DNA of 64,000 nt. Origin: Daphnia pulex (lineage: Eukaryota; Arthropoda; Branchiopoda; Diplostraca; Daphniidae). Position 1 is the stretch's first letter. Every line of letters starts with the position of its first letter. The stretch lies in contig NC_060023.1 of the NCBI RefSeq assembly GCF_021134715.1, forward strand, positions 11,842,001 to 11,906,000. Reading direction: 5' to 3'. The notes under the pieces are model-generated. The model was not told where the DNA came from and searched no databases. It worked only from the letters and a program-made list of their open reading frames with translations. The position numbers and the translations under genes were made by a program. Shown piece by piece: positions 21,687 to 34,700 of this stretch.

Positions 21687-22195
21687 TATCCAAATTTACA
21701 TTTAAGTAAATTGACTCGTTTCTTCGGTGAATGAATAAATCTTCCATTTCGAACCACTTTTTTTTCTTCCATATTGTTTGAAGGACACTCGACTTTTTTG
21801 AAGATGTTCCACTGCTAACTTATCTAAAAAGTTTCAAACACATGATCAATCCATATTCATTTCATAATGTGCACACGGTTGACCCTTGTTAGAAACCTCT
21901 TTTCTTAGTCAATAAGTTCTCAACAAAAACAACAGTAACAAACCAATAATCTACATTCACAACTTAAAAGAATATAAGGAAGAATTACCATTTTTTTTAC
22001 AAAAATGTCAGGAAAAAAGTACACCGTAGAGGCGTAGAGAAATTTACTTGCATTTACGATCAGCGTCTCCAAATTAAATGGCGAATAATACAATTCTTAT
22101 TTGTTCATCGCACACCATCTATGGGAATGTAGCAAGAAATTTTAAATTGAGAAAGTGGTCACTAGATGGACATGAAATGTTTACATTTTACAAGG
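21687..22195. other. Intergenic region upstream of COA8
   Basis: Unique DNA outside the palindrome, up to the COA8 start. From about 22,110 it is the stretch copied at 11,140–11,275. No other gene is seen. Confidence 0.4.
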
Positions 22196-22820
22196 ATGGC
22201 GACTCTAGCTACAGCCACACGCGTCTCGACAACTCGTTTTTTGTTTTATCGTTGTTTTTCTACAGAGGTAAAGCACTATTTTTTGAAATTTCCCACTTTG
22301 TGTTATAAGCCTTATAATTTATAGGTTCCAGAGGCTGTTTCTAAAGCCATTGCCACAACAGATGTCTACGGCCCTCCAGACCCAAAGTCAAGTCTTCGCC
22401 TAATCACCTTCTATATCGCCCCTGATGAAACTGAAGCTGAGAAAGAGTACAGACTTAGACGGGCTCAGGTACAGGAATGGAACCACTTATTTTGGACTAT
22501 CCATAATGTTCAATTTACCCAGGTGATTAATTGTCTAATTACTATAAATTTGAATTTACTTTTGATAACGCTGCATCCATGAGCAGGCCAAAGAAGAATT
22601 TGTGACATCAGTGTTAGAGAGAAGAGGTAAAGATGCCACCACAACAGGGCAACCCCTAACTGCTGATGATTTATCTGAATTCTACAGGGCATTCCTAGAT
22701 CAAAATAGGGAAAAGCACTTGAAGTATAATGTAGAATGGCACATGAAAAACATGGGTCTTCTATGGCCTGGAATTAAGGCAAATTTAAGTAGATTTAAAA
22801 AGGGTTTTTCTACTATGTAA
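22196..22820 (+). CDS. COA8: Cytochrome c oxidase assembly factor 8 (COA8/APOPT1)
   Basis: Three exons join in phase: 22,196–22,267, 22,325–22,522 and 22,587–22,820 (167 aa). Exon 1 encodes a typical mitochondrial presequence (MATLATATRVSTTRFLFYR: Arg/Ser/Thr-rich, no acids). The mature part follows the COA8 family: YGPPDPKSSLRLITFYI, then EYRLRRAQVQEWNHLFWTIHN, KEEFVTSVLERRG, LTADDLSEFYRAFLDQN and KHLKYNVEWHMKN. The role is complex IV assembly or turnover in the mitochondrial matrix. The start was chosen because it gives the presequence and an exact splice into the conserved GPPD region. The ATG and 5' flank were also duplicated, in part, near MRPS18A. Confidence 0.93.
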
Positions 22821-23067
22821 AGTTATGTAACATAGGTCCCAGTACAGACTTATTTAATACATTGTGTTAAGATTGTAATTGTCATTATTAGTTGTCACTT
22901 CTTTTCAGCTTCATTTAGAAGCTCAGTATTGCCAACAAGCAGAAAAGTAGGGAAGTGGCAATTAGAAAAACAGAGACTTGCAGCAAAGTACAGAGAGAAG
23001 GGCCAGAAAGCATACAAAATTATACTTGAACTCTTATGTATTTCATCCCCATTGTTGGTCATCACAT

Positions 23068-23722
23068 CTATGACTGCAGATAACCACTAAAATAAAATAA
23101 TAAAAACATTTAAATTGGTGTCATGGAGTTGAAGAAACGAATAACTTACGGCAGTTTCATTCTCATGAAAATCCATGTGGTCAGGAATGAAATAACAATG
23201 CAGATAAATCCAAGAAAGATGAGAAGCAGTCTGTTGAACTTAGGCATGGTAGTAGATTGGGTTTGGTCAAGTATTACATAGCCTAATCCACCAAGGGTAA
23301 ACATGAAACTGGATGCAAGACCTTCTAAAATGTATTGGCCATTGACTCTGTATGGCATGAAGGCAACCTATTCAAATTAATAAACCATCAAGCATTTAGA
23401 AACACATAGTGGGAGTCTTTGATATGGTAAAACTCACTGGACGAGAATGTCCTCGCTCATCAGTTGTTGACCCAATTGAAGGTGGCTCCACAATAACATC
23501 ATAGATTATACCTGATTAGATCAAAATAATATTAAACAATCATGATTTTATATTTGTCAATAACAGCAATATTCTATACACACCTCCTGTAACCATGAAA
23601 TATGACAACAGAACGATAGAGAACACGGTCATTGCTGAGGGCTGGTGAAACCATGTCGGTTTTTTTATTTTCAAATTGGGTACTTCCAACACGGAAAAAG
23701 GAATGCTGTATAAAACTTCCAT
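23068..23722 (-). CDS. OSTC: Oligosaccharyltransferase complex subunit OSTC (DC2)
   Basis: Four exons on the minus strand join in phase: 23,722–23,584, 23,511–23,438, 23,367–23,150 and 23,086–23,068 (149 aa, the same length as the human protein). Conserved features run in order: [74 protein letters not shown] and [11 protein letters not shown]. There are three membrane segments. The subunit docks the STT3A oligosaccharyltransferase onto the Sec61 translocon for co-translational N-glycosylation. The last coding exon is only 19 bp and adds GYLQS plus the stop; without it the conserved KLPGY end would be lost. Confidence 0.95.
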
Positions 23723-24373
23723 TGTGCCTTTATAGAATAATATTTTTCTCAATTAAGCATCCGTCCAAAATAAACCGGCTCAAACGTCAACTGACTGCAC
23801 GCCACGTAGTGACAGCTGAGAGGTAGCTACGCTTTGCAGAGATGCCGATAACACAGAATATGATCATTAAAAAAAAACAACTCAATAATGAAAAAATATA
23901 GATTTGATCAATAACAAAATACTATTATCGCTCGACAAAGCCAATTTTAAAAATAAAACTGAAAGAAAATGATGGCTTCATTGTTAACATTTTGGAGAGA
24001 AGAGAAGAGAGATAGGATTGGTCGAACAAAAATGTTTTCAAGCGGCGAACCACCAAAGCTTGGAACTACGTTTAATGAAAATTGTGGTAACAAAATAAAT
24101 CAATATTTTGGAGGCAAAATCAACTAAAACAATTCTCAATTTTTTAAATATTCGCGTATTTATGGACCTTGAATTATCTTATTTCAACCATTTCAATAAC
24201 AGACTCCTATTGTTATCTCGCCAAAAGGTGGCGCGTATTTTTAGCGTTGCTAGTCTACATTTTATATCTATGGTACGGACCATTTGACGTCAGTTTCCAA
24301 AAAAATTTCAACACAGACTGCTTGTGCATTCGTTTGGGTGTGTTTCTGTTCTGTAGTTCACGTTTCGAAAAAA
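23723..24373. other. Intergenic region between OSTC and Mlc-c
   Basis: Divergent promoter region of two broadly expressed genes. It is AT-rich and no coding exon is recognised. Confidence 0.4.
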
Positions 24374-25173
24374 ATGGTAATTGATTTTCTAATGACAGTT
24401 AAACGGTTACAATTGGTTGAAATAAATAATCTAACTATTTCTTATTCTTCTGCTTCTATTTAAAGGCCGGATACAGTGAAGATCAACTTGCTGGTAAGAA
24501 AACTTTTAAAGATGCAATTTTCATACCTTATATGGTAATGAAAGTTGGTGCAGACCTTTGACATAATCGGCCTAGATTTCCCTTGCCGTTCCCTTTCTGA
24601 TGCATTAATTGAATATTTCTCTTGTAGACTTTCAGGAAGCATTTCAACTTTTTGATCAAAAAGGAGATGGTTGTGTTCAGGTGTCTCAGATTGGTGACAT
24701 TTTGCGTGCCTTGGGACAGAACCCCACAGAATCTGATGTGAAGAAGTTGACCCACAATCACCGACCAGGTAATTACATTGAAAGAGATCTTCCGGTTCAA
24801 TCAGTTCATGTTCTTTTGTAATTCTTTAGAGGCTCGTGTCAACTTTGAGGTGTTTTTGCCAATCCTCCAAGCCATTTCCAAAAACCGTTCAGCCGATACA
24901 GCTGAAGATTTCATTGAAGGACTGAGGCATTTTGACAAAGATGGCAATGGTTACATTTCATCTGCAGAACTCAGACATCTCCTCACAACCTTGGGTAACG
25001 CCTAATGACTTGCATTCAACATTGGGTGTGTCATTTATAATAAACAAACAATTATTTTGAATTTAGGTGAGAAGTTGGCTGATGAAGAAGTTGGAGAACT
25101 ATTGAATGGCCATGAAGACTCCCAGGGCAACGTGAATTATGAAGAATTTGTTCGTGCCGTCATGAGCGGTTAG
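24374..25173 (+). CDS. Mlc-c: Non-muscle (cytoplasmic) essential myosin light chain
   Basis: Five exons join in phase: 24,374–24,376, 24,466–24,493, 24,628–24,768, 24,830–24,994 and 25,067–25,173 (147 aa, as in Drosophila Mlc-c). The protein begins [22 protein letters not shown]-hand 1 is degenerate; [15 protein letters not shown] and [13 protein letters not shown] follow. EF-hand 3 is canonical ([12 protein letters not shown]), then [17 protein letters not shown], and the protein ends [12 protein letters not shown]. It binds the first IQ motif of non-muscle myosin II and unconventional myosins. The start codon sits alone in its exon, directly followed by a GTAATT donor, as in PSMA1. The boundary of exon 2 may be off by one base in my count. 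Confidence 0.95.
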
Positions 25174-26721
25174 ATCGGGGGATTATACGACTTATTTTAT
25201 ACTTTCATATTACCCCAGTTCTCGATTTAATAAATTCATTAAATTCCTCGTAAAAAAAAACAAAAAAACATCTCTAATTAGTACTTATGTTCTGATCCAA
25301 TAACAAAGCCCTAAAACATCTTTCCTACCCCCACATCTATATTCTTATCTCTCTGGTGTGTATTGCAGTGCCTTTTTCATCATAATATTACCGCACATTC
25401 CACAATACACTTTGGCGCTTCCTCAACTACCTATCGGATCTATTACATTTGGCAACATCATGTGGAGCAAACATCCTGTGTACACGCAATTCATTAGTAA
25501 CGAGATATTCATCGCAAAGTTCACTGGCCGTTTCTTTTTTAAAAGATAAAACAAAAAGGGACGCTGCCCCACTTGACGAATTTTCTTAGTTGGTAACATC
25601 AGCCGCCAGATGGCAGTCATTTAATCGTGAAAAAAGAAAAACGGCCGATTGTTGGTAGTATTATTAATGTCTAGGAATATTCATTTCATCATGCGATCAA
25701 TTGAGTGCGATGACGCAACTCGGGGCGGAAGGAAGGAAGCGAAACGGTAGCGGGTACGACTTCAGTCGGACGTGCCAAGTCGAAATTAGACGTTTCCTAC
25801 GGGTGGAAGAGTTCCAAGAGGCCAGCGAAAGGAAAAAGAATGATGGGACATTTCAAACACTCGAGGGTCAAATATAGAAAACAACCTCAAGTGGCGAAAT
25901 AGAAATAGCCGCGCGCACAAACTTTTTTGGCTTCTAGACTTTGTGTGTTCTTTTAATAACGAAAAAAAGAAGACACTCTTATGGCAACAACAACAAAACA
26001 AAAGAGATAGAGAGGATTGATGGCAGATCAACAATGCTTGACGATGACTCGCAACAAATTATAAACACGAGGCGCAAACAAAAACAACCATCCAGTCTAT
26101 TCGGCATTCGCTTCCGCACGTGTTTTTGGGTGGTGCCCGGATCGGTGCGCATTCCCCACGTTGGCGTTTCGAGGTCGCCACTAATAATCGACATGCCACG
26201 CGCATTCATTCCTTGGACGTCGTAACAGCTGCCAACTCGAGTATCCAATTAGCTGTTGAATTAGTTCACTTGCGCTCGGCAATCAATCAAATATTCGCAA
26301 ATCGACTTTTCGTTTGACTTAAAAATCAACTTTTCAACAGCAGAGCCGCGAAATGTTTTGAGAATCGATTTCTTACAATCGATCGACATCTACAAGTTTT
26401 CATTTTATTTTTATTATTTCGTTCCAGATGATCCCGACGGCGCCATTTCGGATTAGAATTGGAAAGGAGCCGAGAGTCTTTTTTTTATCACCGACACAAT
26501 TAAGTAGGGGCCTAGCTACTTAGCGACGGGATTACTCGTCGATGTGCACGACGTAACACATGTTCAAATGCGCAGTAGATTGCAATCCGTTTCAACTGTT
26601 GTTGAATGACTTTTGTTTGTGTGTATCGGGAACGGACAAACAAAAAGGAGAGACCCCCCCTAATTCATTATCAAGGTTAGAACACAAGATATCAGCTGCT
26701 GGAAGAGATTATTAGTGTAGC
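25174..26721. other. Intergenic region
   Basis: About 1.5 kb with the 3' UTR of Mlc-c (AATAAA near 25,229) at its start. The rest has no recognisable exon or repeat; it is probably upstream regulatory DNA of the peptide gene. Confidence 0.35.
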
Positions 26722-26728
26722 TATAAAA
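26722..26728 (+). promoter_or_regulatory. TATA box of the small secreted peptide gene
   Basis: TATAAAA about 300 bp before the peptide start codon. A 5'-UTR intron (GT at about 26,931 to AG near 26,998) lies between them, so the distance fits. Confidence 0.5.
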
Positions 26729-27019
26729 TCGTCTCGTTTCTAATCTTTGCGGCCGGGAGATTTGGTAACGATGACGTTCGATTTCGTTCTGATATGAAAG
26801 TTCACGTTGTACCCGCTATTCTTACACGTCAAGTCATAAAGGTCCACAAGTTTCTGAATCAATTCTTAATACAATTGTTGACTCATTCCAGACTGTACGC
26901 GCTCAACATTTTCGCTTAAAAAACGTTCAGGTACGAATTTAATTTCCATTGAAAAATATTTCAATCGAAAATTTCAAATTTCTTAATCTAATTTTAGAAC
27001 TAAAAGAGAAAATTGAAAA

Positions 27020-27309
27020 ATGAAACTGACCGTTTGTTGCGTCCTCGTCGCTTTCATGTCGGTCATGTTGGTCTCGGTGCAAGCCAATTCCATCGCAGTC
27101 CGAAGCATCGGTAAATTTCATTAAACGATTCAAATTTCCATCGCTTAAAATGAAATTTTTTTTTATTCTTAGAGGGCCGTGCGGAAGTGGTTACGGTGGC
27201 GACGACAACGACAACTCGTGACTGGGGCCAAGTCTGCGCTGATTTGTGCAAGACGGGCGACGGAGGAGTATTGTGTAATTGCGAATTAGTTCCGGTCCGA
27301 CGTCGCTGA
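27020..27309 (+). CDS. Small secreted four-cysteine peptide precursor
   Basis: Two coding exons, 27,020–27,110 and 27,173–27,309, join in phase to give 75 aa. The N-terminus is a clear signal peptide (MKLTVCCVLVAFMSVMLVSVQA). The mature part has a Thr-rich linker and then DWGQVCADLCKTGDGGVLCN, with Cys spacing C-x3-C-x8-C-x-C, and a basic end VPVRRR. A Gly-Gly and a Trp sit inside the Cys region. I do not recognise a named family with certainty; arthropods have small peptides with a similar W..C..C..GG..C.C pattern and unknown function. A hormone-like, antimicrobial or enzyme-inhibitor role are all possible. It has its own TATA box and polyadenylation signal (AATAAA near 27,370). Confidence 0.75.
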
Positions 27310-28518
27310 ATCAAAGAGAAAAATCACATGTTATCTTGAAACGAATTACACCAAATTTTGTATCCAGCCAATAAACTCCCTTGTTTATAAAACATCTATT
27401 GCTTGGTTTTAGTTTGAATTGATCTTTCCCGATCGATTAAATATCTCGCAGTATCCTTCCCGCCCTCCTCTTATACGTGGAGAAATTATTAACAGACGCA
27501 ATACATCAATTACAGCAACAGCAATAACATCTTGACGTTCGTAGTCGTCTCGAGAAAGATGAAGAAAAATTATTCGAATTAAACAGTCGAGAATATTCTA
27601 CGAAACAACAACTGAACGAAGGGGGAAAATAACAAAAGAATTTGAACGACAGGTTCCAAATGGAAGAGAAATATCATCAACAATTTGAACAAGCAGGGAC
27701 CCATGTACCATAACGTGAATATTAATTAGTTTAGTGCCTGGAATTTGGACCCTGAAATCTCTCGCCATATGTAACGCGGGAGGGGTGACGCTGGTGATCT
27801 CTGCTGCGCAATTCCATAAGTCTTAAATGCAAGTAGCGAAGGTTTTAGATACGATATCGTGATATTGTAAACGGTTGAGTTGCTGCTGTTCCTGAGCGAT
27901 GACGCCCAGCTGTTTCACGCATGTTAGCTCCTTCTCTCTCACGGGTATAGATAGACCCTCCCTCCCATCGGCCCAGTCATAAAAATTGTACAGCATCCAC
28001 AATACAACACCCCCGCACATGTGCGACGTTTCCAACATGCCGGAATAAAAATCTATGCCCGAGATTTATCAATATTCAATCGATCGACATTTAATCACGG
28101 AGAAATCTAAACTATACTAACCCGTCTGTTATTATTGGATCCCACGTGGGAGGAATGAAACGACCGTCGGTGATGAATCAAAGTTGTCTGAAATACAAAA
28201 TTGGGTTTATTGGGGTTGCCAATAAATTTCTTCGATCCAGGATTCATTTTCGACTCAGTTTCTTGTTTGTTTGTTACGAGGTTGGAAAAGAGGATTGGTC
28301 GATTGCAGACGTCGTCATCATCTCACGGCCTTTCTTGGGTGGGGGTAGAGGAGGATCTCGATGGCGTGACTGGTTGGAATCCACTCACAAACTCCTCCCA
28401 TTTCAAACATCTTGAGGGAAGGATTTTGCGGCACAAGCGCAGAGGCAGCCGACGGCATCCAGCAGCATCTGTCAGCATCTAGCACGGAGGAGGAGGAGGA
28501 TGGACCCTACACAGATGG
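27310..28518. other. Intergenic region upstream of Gad
   Basis: Contains the 3' UTR of the peptide gene and about 1.1 kb before the Gad promoter. No further gene was recognised. Confidence 0.4.
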
Positions 28519-28527
28519 TATAAAAGG
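28519..28527 (+). promoter_or_regulatory. TATA box of Gad
   Basis: TATAAAAGG about 190 bp before the Gad start codon. Transcription would begin near 28,550. Confidence 0.6.
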
Positions 28528-28716
28528 CAGGGTTAGCAAATGGCACATATCCATCGGTCGAGTCAAGTTCAAGTTGAATAGAAGCGCCAAATCTATAAAT
28601 CACGACTGGGTAGCAGCTGGTTATTATTAAAAAAACTTTTTCTCCCAACAACCAAAAACAACAGAAATTGAAAAGTCGTTTTCATATTTCATTCCGTAAC
28701 AGAACAGAAAAGAAAA

Positions 28717-31700
28717 ATGTCCGTCCAGGAGGAACAGGGAAACCGCAGGTTGGCCAAAGACATTGGCGCCCTCTACTATTCCGGTAAGTTTGTCCATTTT
28801 CTCAAAATTGAAATGTTAAAATAAAAATCAATCGAATAATTTTCAATCCGAGAGGGTTCGAACAACAATAGCTCTCACATATTGGTAGTCAATTCTTCAT
28901 TGAAAAGTTGATGTCGTAATAACAACTCTCAATGTTGTTGTTGTTGTGAAATTGTTGAATGCATATTACAAACTCTGGTCCGTCGCTTTTCTCTCTCTAA
29001 AAAAAAATTCGATGGAGGGGTGCAGAGGGAGAGAGAGAACGCGCCGAGCCATTGATTATTTGCCTCTTTGTAGTTTTCGTTTAATTAAAGTGAAGAATGC
29101 ACAAGCTGCTGCCCCCCCCCCCTGATCTCAATTCCCCTCCCCATTCTTGGAAACGGGTGGGGGGGATGATACGACTGAGACACAATGCATCCACCAAACT
29201 GTTGTGTTGCAGCAGCAGAATATATATACAACGTAGACTGAGAATACATATCGAGATATGTACATCCATCCTTCCGCATATAGAGATATATATATGACTA
29301 TTATTATTCCATTGTTGCTTTGTCGGGGGGGTAGAACTAGGAGCTTCCAGTACGATGAAATGTTTTGGGGGCCCTCCACATATATTGGCATTCCATTCCC
29401 CGATGTTGAACATCCATTTAGTCAATTCCGGATCCCGACATACGCCACATAACTCGCAACAATCGATTACAACTTTGAAAATAATAATCAAAAATTCTAA
29501 TTAAAATTTCCATGTAGAAATGCCCTCAACTTCAGCCAGTCCTAAACATATAATTTTAATGTATGCCGACACACAGAGAGTGTGTCTTTTGTGTCTGTGC
29601 GTGTTTGTGTTGACACCAACAGATTTCGGTATCGTCACAAACCAGAAGGGGCTTTTCTCTCTCTTGCAGTAGCAGCTACCACAGTCCCCCCTTCACTGTA
29701 TGTGTATAGGCCCCGAAATTACTATTCAAATTGGGCTCTTCTGTTTACTCCGCATGATATTCTGCCATGCCGTGTGTTTTTTCTTTCTCTGAGCGTAGAG
29801 GGAGGGGTGAGAGAATGATGGATGATTATAGCCTATCCATCCGGATTCAATAAATCAAAGCCTATACCCCCCGAAATAATTAAATACACAGGCGCGATAT
29901 TATTAGTATTTTAAAAAAATAAGATGTCGCTGATTGGAGACTTATCAAAGATATGAATGGCGCTATAAATATCCCCCGACGGGTAGGAAGGAAAAGGGGG
30001 GGGGGACCACCAGGGTGTTATCATTCCAATCAATCTCCAATCACACACGACCGCAGATCAGTTCCCTCGCCCTTAAATAAACAGGAAATTTCCTTTTTTC
30101 TTTTTTCTATAGAAAGAAATAGATGATTTTTCTACTTACAAGTTATTTTTTCTTTTTCTGGTGGTTGTAGATTTGCTGCCACATGTCGGTGATAGCGAGC
30201 CGGAGACGAGGGAATTCCTCAACCGGATGACGGAGATCCTGATGGATTTCCTGCACAAGACGTTCGACCGTTCCAGCAAGATCCTCGACTTCCATCATCC
30301 GGAGCAGCTGCTGGAGATCATCGACTTGTCTCTGCCCAACCAGCCCAAGAACATCGACCAGCTCCTGGCCGATTGTCGCGACACGCTCACCTATCAAGTC
30401 AAAACAGGTTCAAATGAAATTCAATTAAACATTTCAGGCGCTTATAAATGTCCTAGTGCCGACTGCAGTCAGCAGTCTGTGAAATAATTCGGTTGTGCGA
30501 CGGGATTATTTCCGCTTCAACCAGCGCCAATCCTTTTCGATGCGGCCCAAGGCCCTTCAATAAAGTTGCAACTGTAAATGTCGCAGCCCCCCCATGCCTT
30601 ACGTACACAAGTCAACGTCCATTTTCTGTTCTTCCTCGTCCCCCTAAATCCTTTCCGTCTCTGTTTAGGAGCTCCTGTTGTGTCTTTCTCTTTTGTTTTC
30701 AGCCCCAAAAAATGACGATGGGCTTCTCTCTCTCTCCGTACGGAGGGGAAAGACATTCAGGGACCGGAATAAAAGCCTTCCGGGAGGAGGAGAAGGGGTT
30801 TGCGGATCAGGAGGATTTCAATGTCTCTTTAGATTTTTATAAATGGGAAATGAAAACACACATGTCTCTTTCTGTCAAAAAGTTTCGGAGGGGATTTCCA
30901 AATGTACGACTTGATCCATTTGACATCAAATTATTTTTTGGGAGGAGGAGTGAATCAAGGAACCTCAGATCCATCGATCCGAATCACACAAAAACAAACG
31001 AATGGTAATAACAGCGAAAATAGGGCGACGTTTTATAGCCCTGGCAAGAAGAAGAAGAGAGATCAATGATGATGGTCTTATTCATTCCGGCCGCCGGAAT
31101 AGAAATGCTGGATCAAGCCCTGGTGGGTCTAAGGAAGCCTGTCGATCCGTAATGGAATAAAAATAGGAGGCTAACTATTACTTTTCTTTCTTCTTCTTCG
31201 TTACGAATAAGCCGTTCCTTAACACCCTCCCCGCTCTGTCGGCCTGTATATCTCTCATTACCCGCTAGATTGTTATTTGTTCCTCCTCTTCAGACACTCT
31301 TCTGTCCCCTCTCTAGTGTCCAGCTGAATCCTAAAGCCTCTCCTCCTCTTCTCTAGTAGGGCCTAAATCTAGGAGCTAAAGGGAACAAGATTGAAATGAA
31401 TGGCTGTCGCTGTCTGTATGAGACGACAACACTGGTGGAATGCCCATCCAATTAGCCGCAGCTCAAACACAAAAGAAAAAAGATCCTTGCCACGCTGAAT
31501 TAATAGGGTGGATTAAATAGTAGTTTAGGCGTTTCTAAACAAGATGGAATAATATTGATACAACCTTCTATTTCGGATATATGTGACGAACCGCAGCTGC
31601 TGTTTAACCCGAAATGTCAAACCTATCCGAGGTATAGGAGTGTAGGCGGATGTGATGGAGGGATCCCCCCCTTCATCCTTGTGGGTGGAAATGGCGTGTC

Positions 31701-34700
31701 AGTTGTGTGTGTGTGCGCCCACCAAACAATTGGACAGCGCAGGAGGAAATGAAGTGGATGATATCCCTCAGACTCTTATCGCCGGACCCGATCCTCCAAT
31801 CACTGCTACAATACTACTAACTCGGGTGGGGGGCCACGAGTGTTTGACATTTCCAGTTGAGGCTCCTTCTGCCGCCTCTCGGTGCAGCCTATTCGAAATC
31901 GAATTCAATTTGAAGGGAAATTAACAAACATTTTCTTTTAGTTTGGAGATGATAAGGAAAAATTGAACTCCCTCCGGGAATGGCAGCACATGGCAACGCA
32001 CCATTTTAATATGCTTCCAGCTCCTCTCTCTCGAATAAGATTTTCCACTCTTTTTCCATGGCGTATGTAATAATATTCAAAGGGAATGGGCGTCTGATGG
32101 AAAAGTTGCGTTTCGTGGTTTCGGCCTCCTTCGCTTTTCCATATGGGGTGGGGTGGGGAGAGATGGAAGCAGCTGCTATCCATTCGATTGGCTCCTTGTT
32201 TTCTCATCTAGGAGCTCGACGGAAATAAAAAAGGAGCGAGAGAATTTTTGCGGATCGATCAAGAACACAGTCGCTGGTAATCGGGAACCAACCAGTACAT
32301 CACATCTATAAGGATCAAAATCGGTTGATTGATAGATTTCCATCCGTGTGTCTTTTTTGGGTGGGTGGGTGGAATAGATTTTGATCCTTTGTCTTTCCGC
32401 TTGACGTCCGCATTCAAGACGGTCCGTCTCACGCCCGCAGCTGCGTAGCGTCTCACGCGGATTGCCACGACCCGTTCACTCCTTGCTTTTTTATTCCAAG
32501 TGTTGGAAGAAAGAAGTGAGCGACAGCCGACGACGACGTACAACACGTTATTGAAAGCTGAGGGGTGGAGAGAGAGAGATGTCAGCAGCTTGAGCAGCCC
32601 GTACAGTCTGCGATCCTTTTTCGATCAAAGAGAAAAAAGAAGAGAAAAAGGGAAACAAGTCCAATGGATCATTTCTTCACCATATAGGGAGAGAAAAAGA
32701 GAGAAAGAAAAAGTATTATTATTACAAGTAAAGTGAGAAAGAGGGATCACAAATCGGGAGATTGATCTCCCCTCCTGGGGGCCAACACAATGGAAGGCAG
32801 AGCTCCTATATATATAGAAATCATTAATAGGAAGAGAGAATGGGGGGGGAAATGTCAAAAGCCAAAAACACTGCTAAACAATACGCAAACAAAAGCTGGA
32901 AATCCTTTGGTAAAACTCTCTCTCGAAAAGTTTCTTTCGCCAAAAGATTATCCCCAGGGATCACGACACACTAAAAGTTGTTGACCGTCAGAAAAAAAAA
33001 AACGGAAAATCAAATTTCCTTGTGATTAATATCAAGGCCCATAGAATGTTATCCAGTCGGTTATTACTCCTCGAGAGCTGGATATGTTCCTATTATCCGA
33101 CAGCGAGGGAGGGGGAGGCACTGGTAACAGATTGCGATAACGGGTCGGTTAGCTTTTGATATCAAAACGGGAGATGACCAATTGCGAGCCCAGCAGAGCC
33201 AATATAACGTGAAGATGATGAAAGGGAAAAGCCAAATTGCATTTACTCGGCCATCAACATCAAAAAGTGTTTCCACATTTGATTCAATTCGCGGTAGAAA
33301 TGATGACAAAAATAAAAAACCCTCCGGCAAATCACTGGGGTTTTTTTTATTGCTAAAGTATCAACTTTCTGGTGTTGACACATTTGGCCCACCCCTTCAC
33401 GTGACAAATGATTCTTTTCTTTATTCCCGTACAAGAGAGTGTGGTATTTTTGAGAGGGGTGGGGGACTTATAAAAGGTTAAATGCTGCTCATATGAAGAG
33501 AGAGAGAGAGAAAAGATATACGGGGCATACTGCAGCCGACATATCCCGATGAATTATGGGCGTCCTCGTGATATTCTTTTGTGTGTGCAACGATATGGGG
33601 TGTAGTAGTAAAGCGCGTGCCGATGACATTCGACCCCATTTCTTACCCAACAGCCCTAGTGCCTTTTCTTTTGCCAAAAAATAGAAAATGTCTGATGTCG
33701 ACAGATATCTCACCCGGTGCGGAGTGCGGAGGAGAGGAAGAAAAAAAATATTATATTAGGCCATACCGAAATGGTAAATAGTGGGGGTGTGGTTGGTTCT
33801 CCTGGGACCGCGTTGATGACAGGTCTCATCCGCATCTATAAACATTTGGGTGTTATCTCCTCTGAAGGGCAAAGAATAGATTTTCTTTGCCAGAAGGGGG
33901 GATTGTGTGTCTCTTGATGGGTGTACTAAAAAAAACAAACAGAAGAATTTGAAAAGAATTGAATTATTGGAAATTGAAAAATTATTGACAGGTCACCCAC
34001 GTTTCTTCAATCAACTGTCCAATGGAGTTGACGTCATTTCCATGGCCGGTGAGTGGCTGACGGCCACGGCCAACACCAACATGTTCACCTACGAGATTTC
34101 GCCCGTCTTTATCCTCATGGAGCACATGACACTCAAGAAAATGAGGGAGATTATCGGCTACAAGGGTGGAGATTCGATCCTGGCTCCTGGTAAAAACACA
34201 ATTTGACATTCTAATTCATTTCCACACGGATGATGTGATGAAATTTGAACGCGCAGGTGGAACCATATCCAATCTGTACGCCGTCCTGGCCGCCCGTTAC
34301 CGCAAATATCCACGTGTCAAGAGCGAAGGATTGCAATCCTTGCCCGGCCCACTCGTCATGTTCACATCCGAACACGTACGTGAAAATTCCATTTGAAATT
34401 CAATCCAAATGAATGAACGAATATTCAAATGTTTGTGTAGAGTCACTTCTCCATGATGAGCGCAGCCGCTGCTTCAGGATTGGGAACGGACAATTGCATC
34501 AGCGTTCCTTGCAACGAAAAGGGACAAATGATTCCGGAAGAGTTGGAGCGGTTGGTCCTCAAGAGCATCAGCGATGGAAAGATCCCGTTCATGGTGACTG
34601 GCACTGCAGGATCGACCGTTTTCGGAGCCTTCGATCCCATCAATCCCATCGCCGACATTTGCGAAAAGCATCACCTCTGGCTGCACATCGATGCCGCTTG

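Noticed and set aside
22908-23090. Plus-strand open frame after a CTTTTCAG acceptor, looking like an extra COA8 exon
   Set aside because: No phase allows joining to COA8 exon 2 or 3, and its end is antisense to the tiny last exon and the 3' end of OSTC.
30493-31008. 171-aa open frame inside Gad intron 2 as a nested gene
   Set aside because: Low-complexity composition, no splice partners, no homology; consistent with chance in a long intron.
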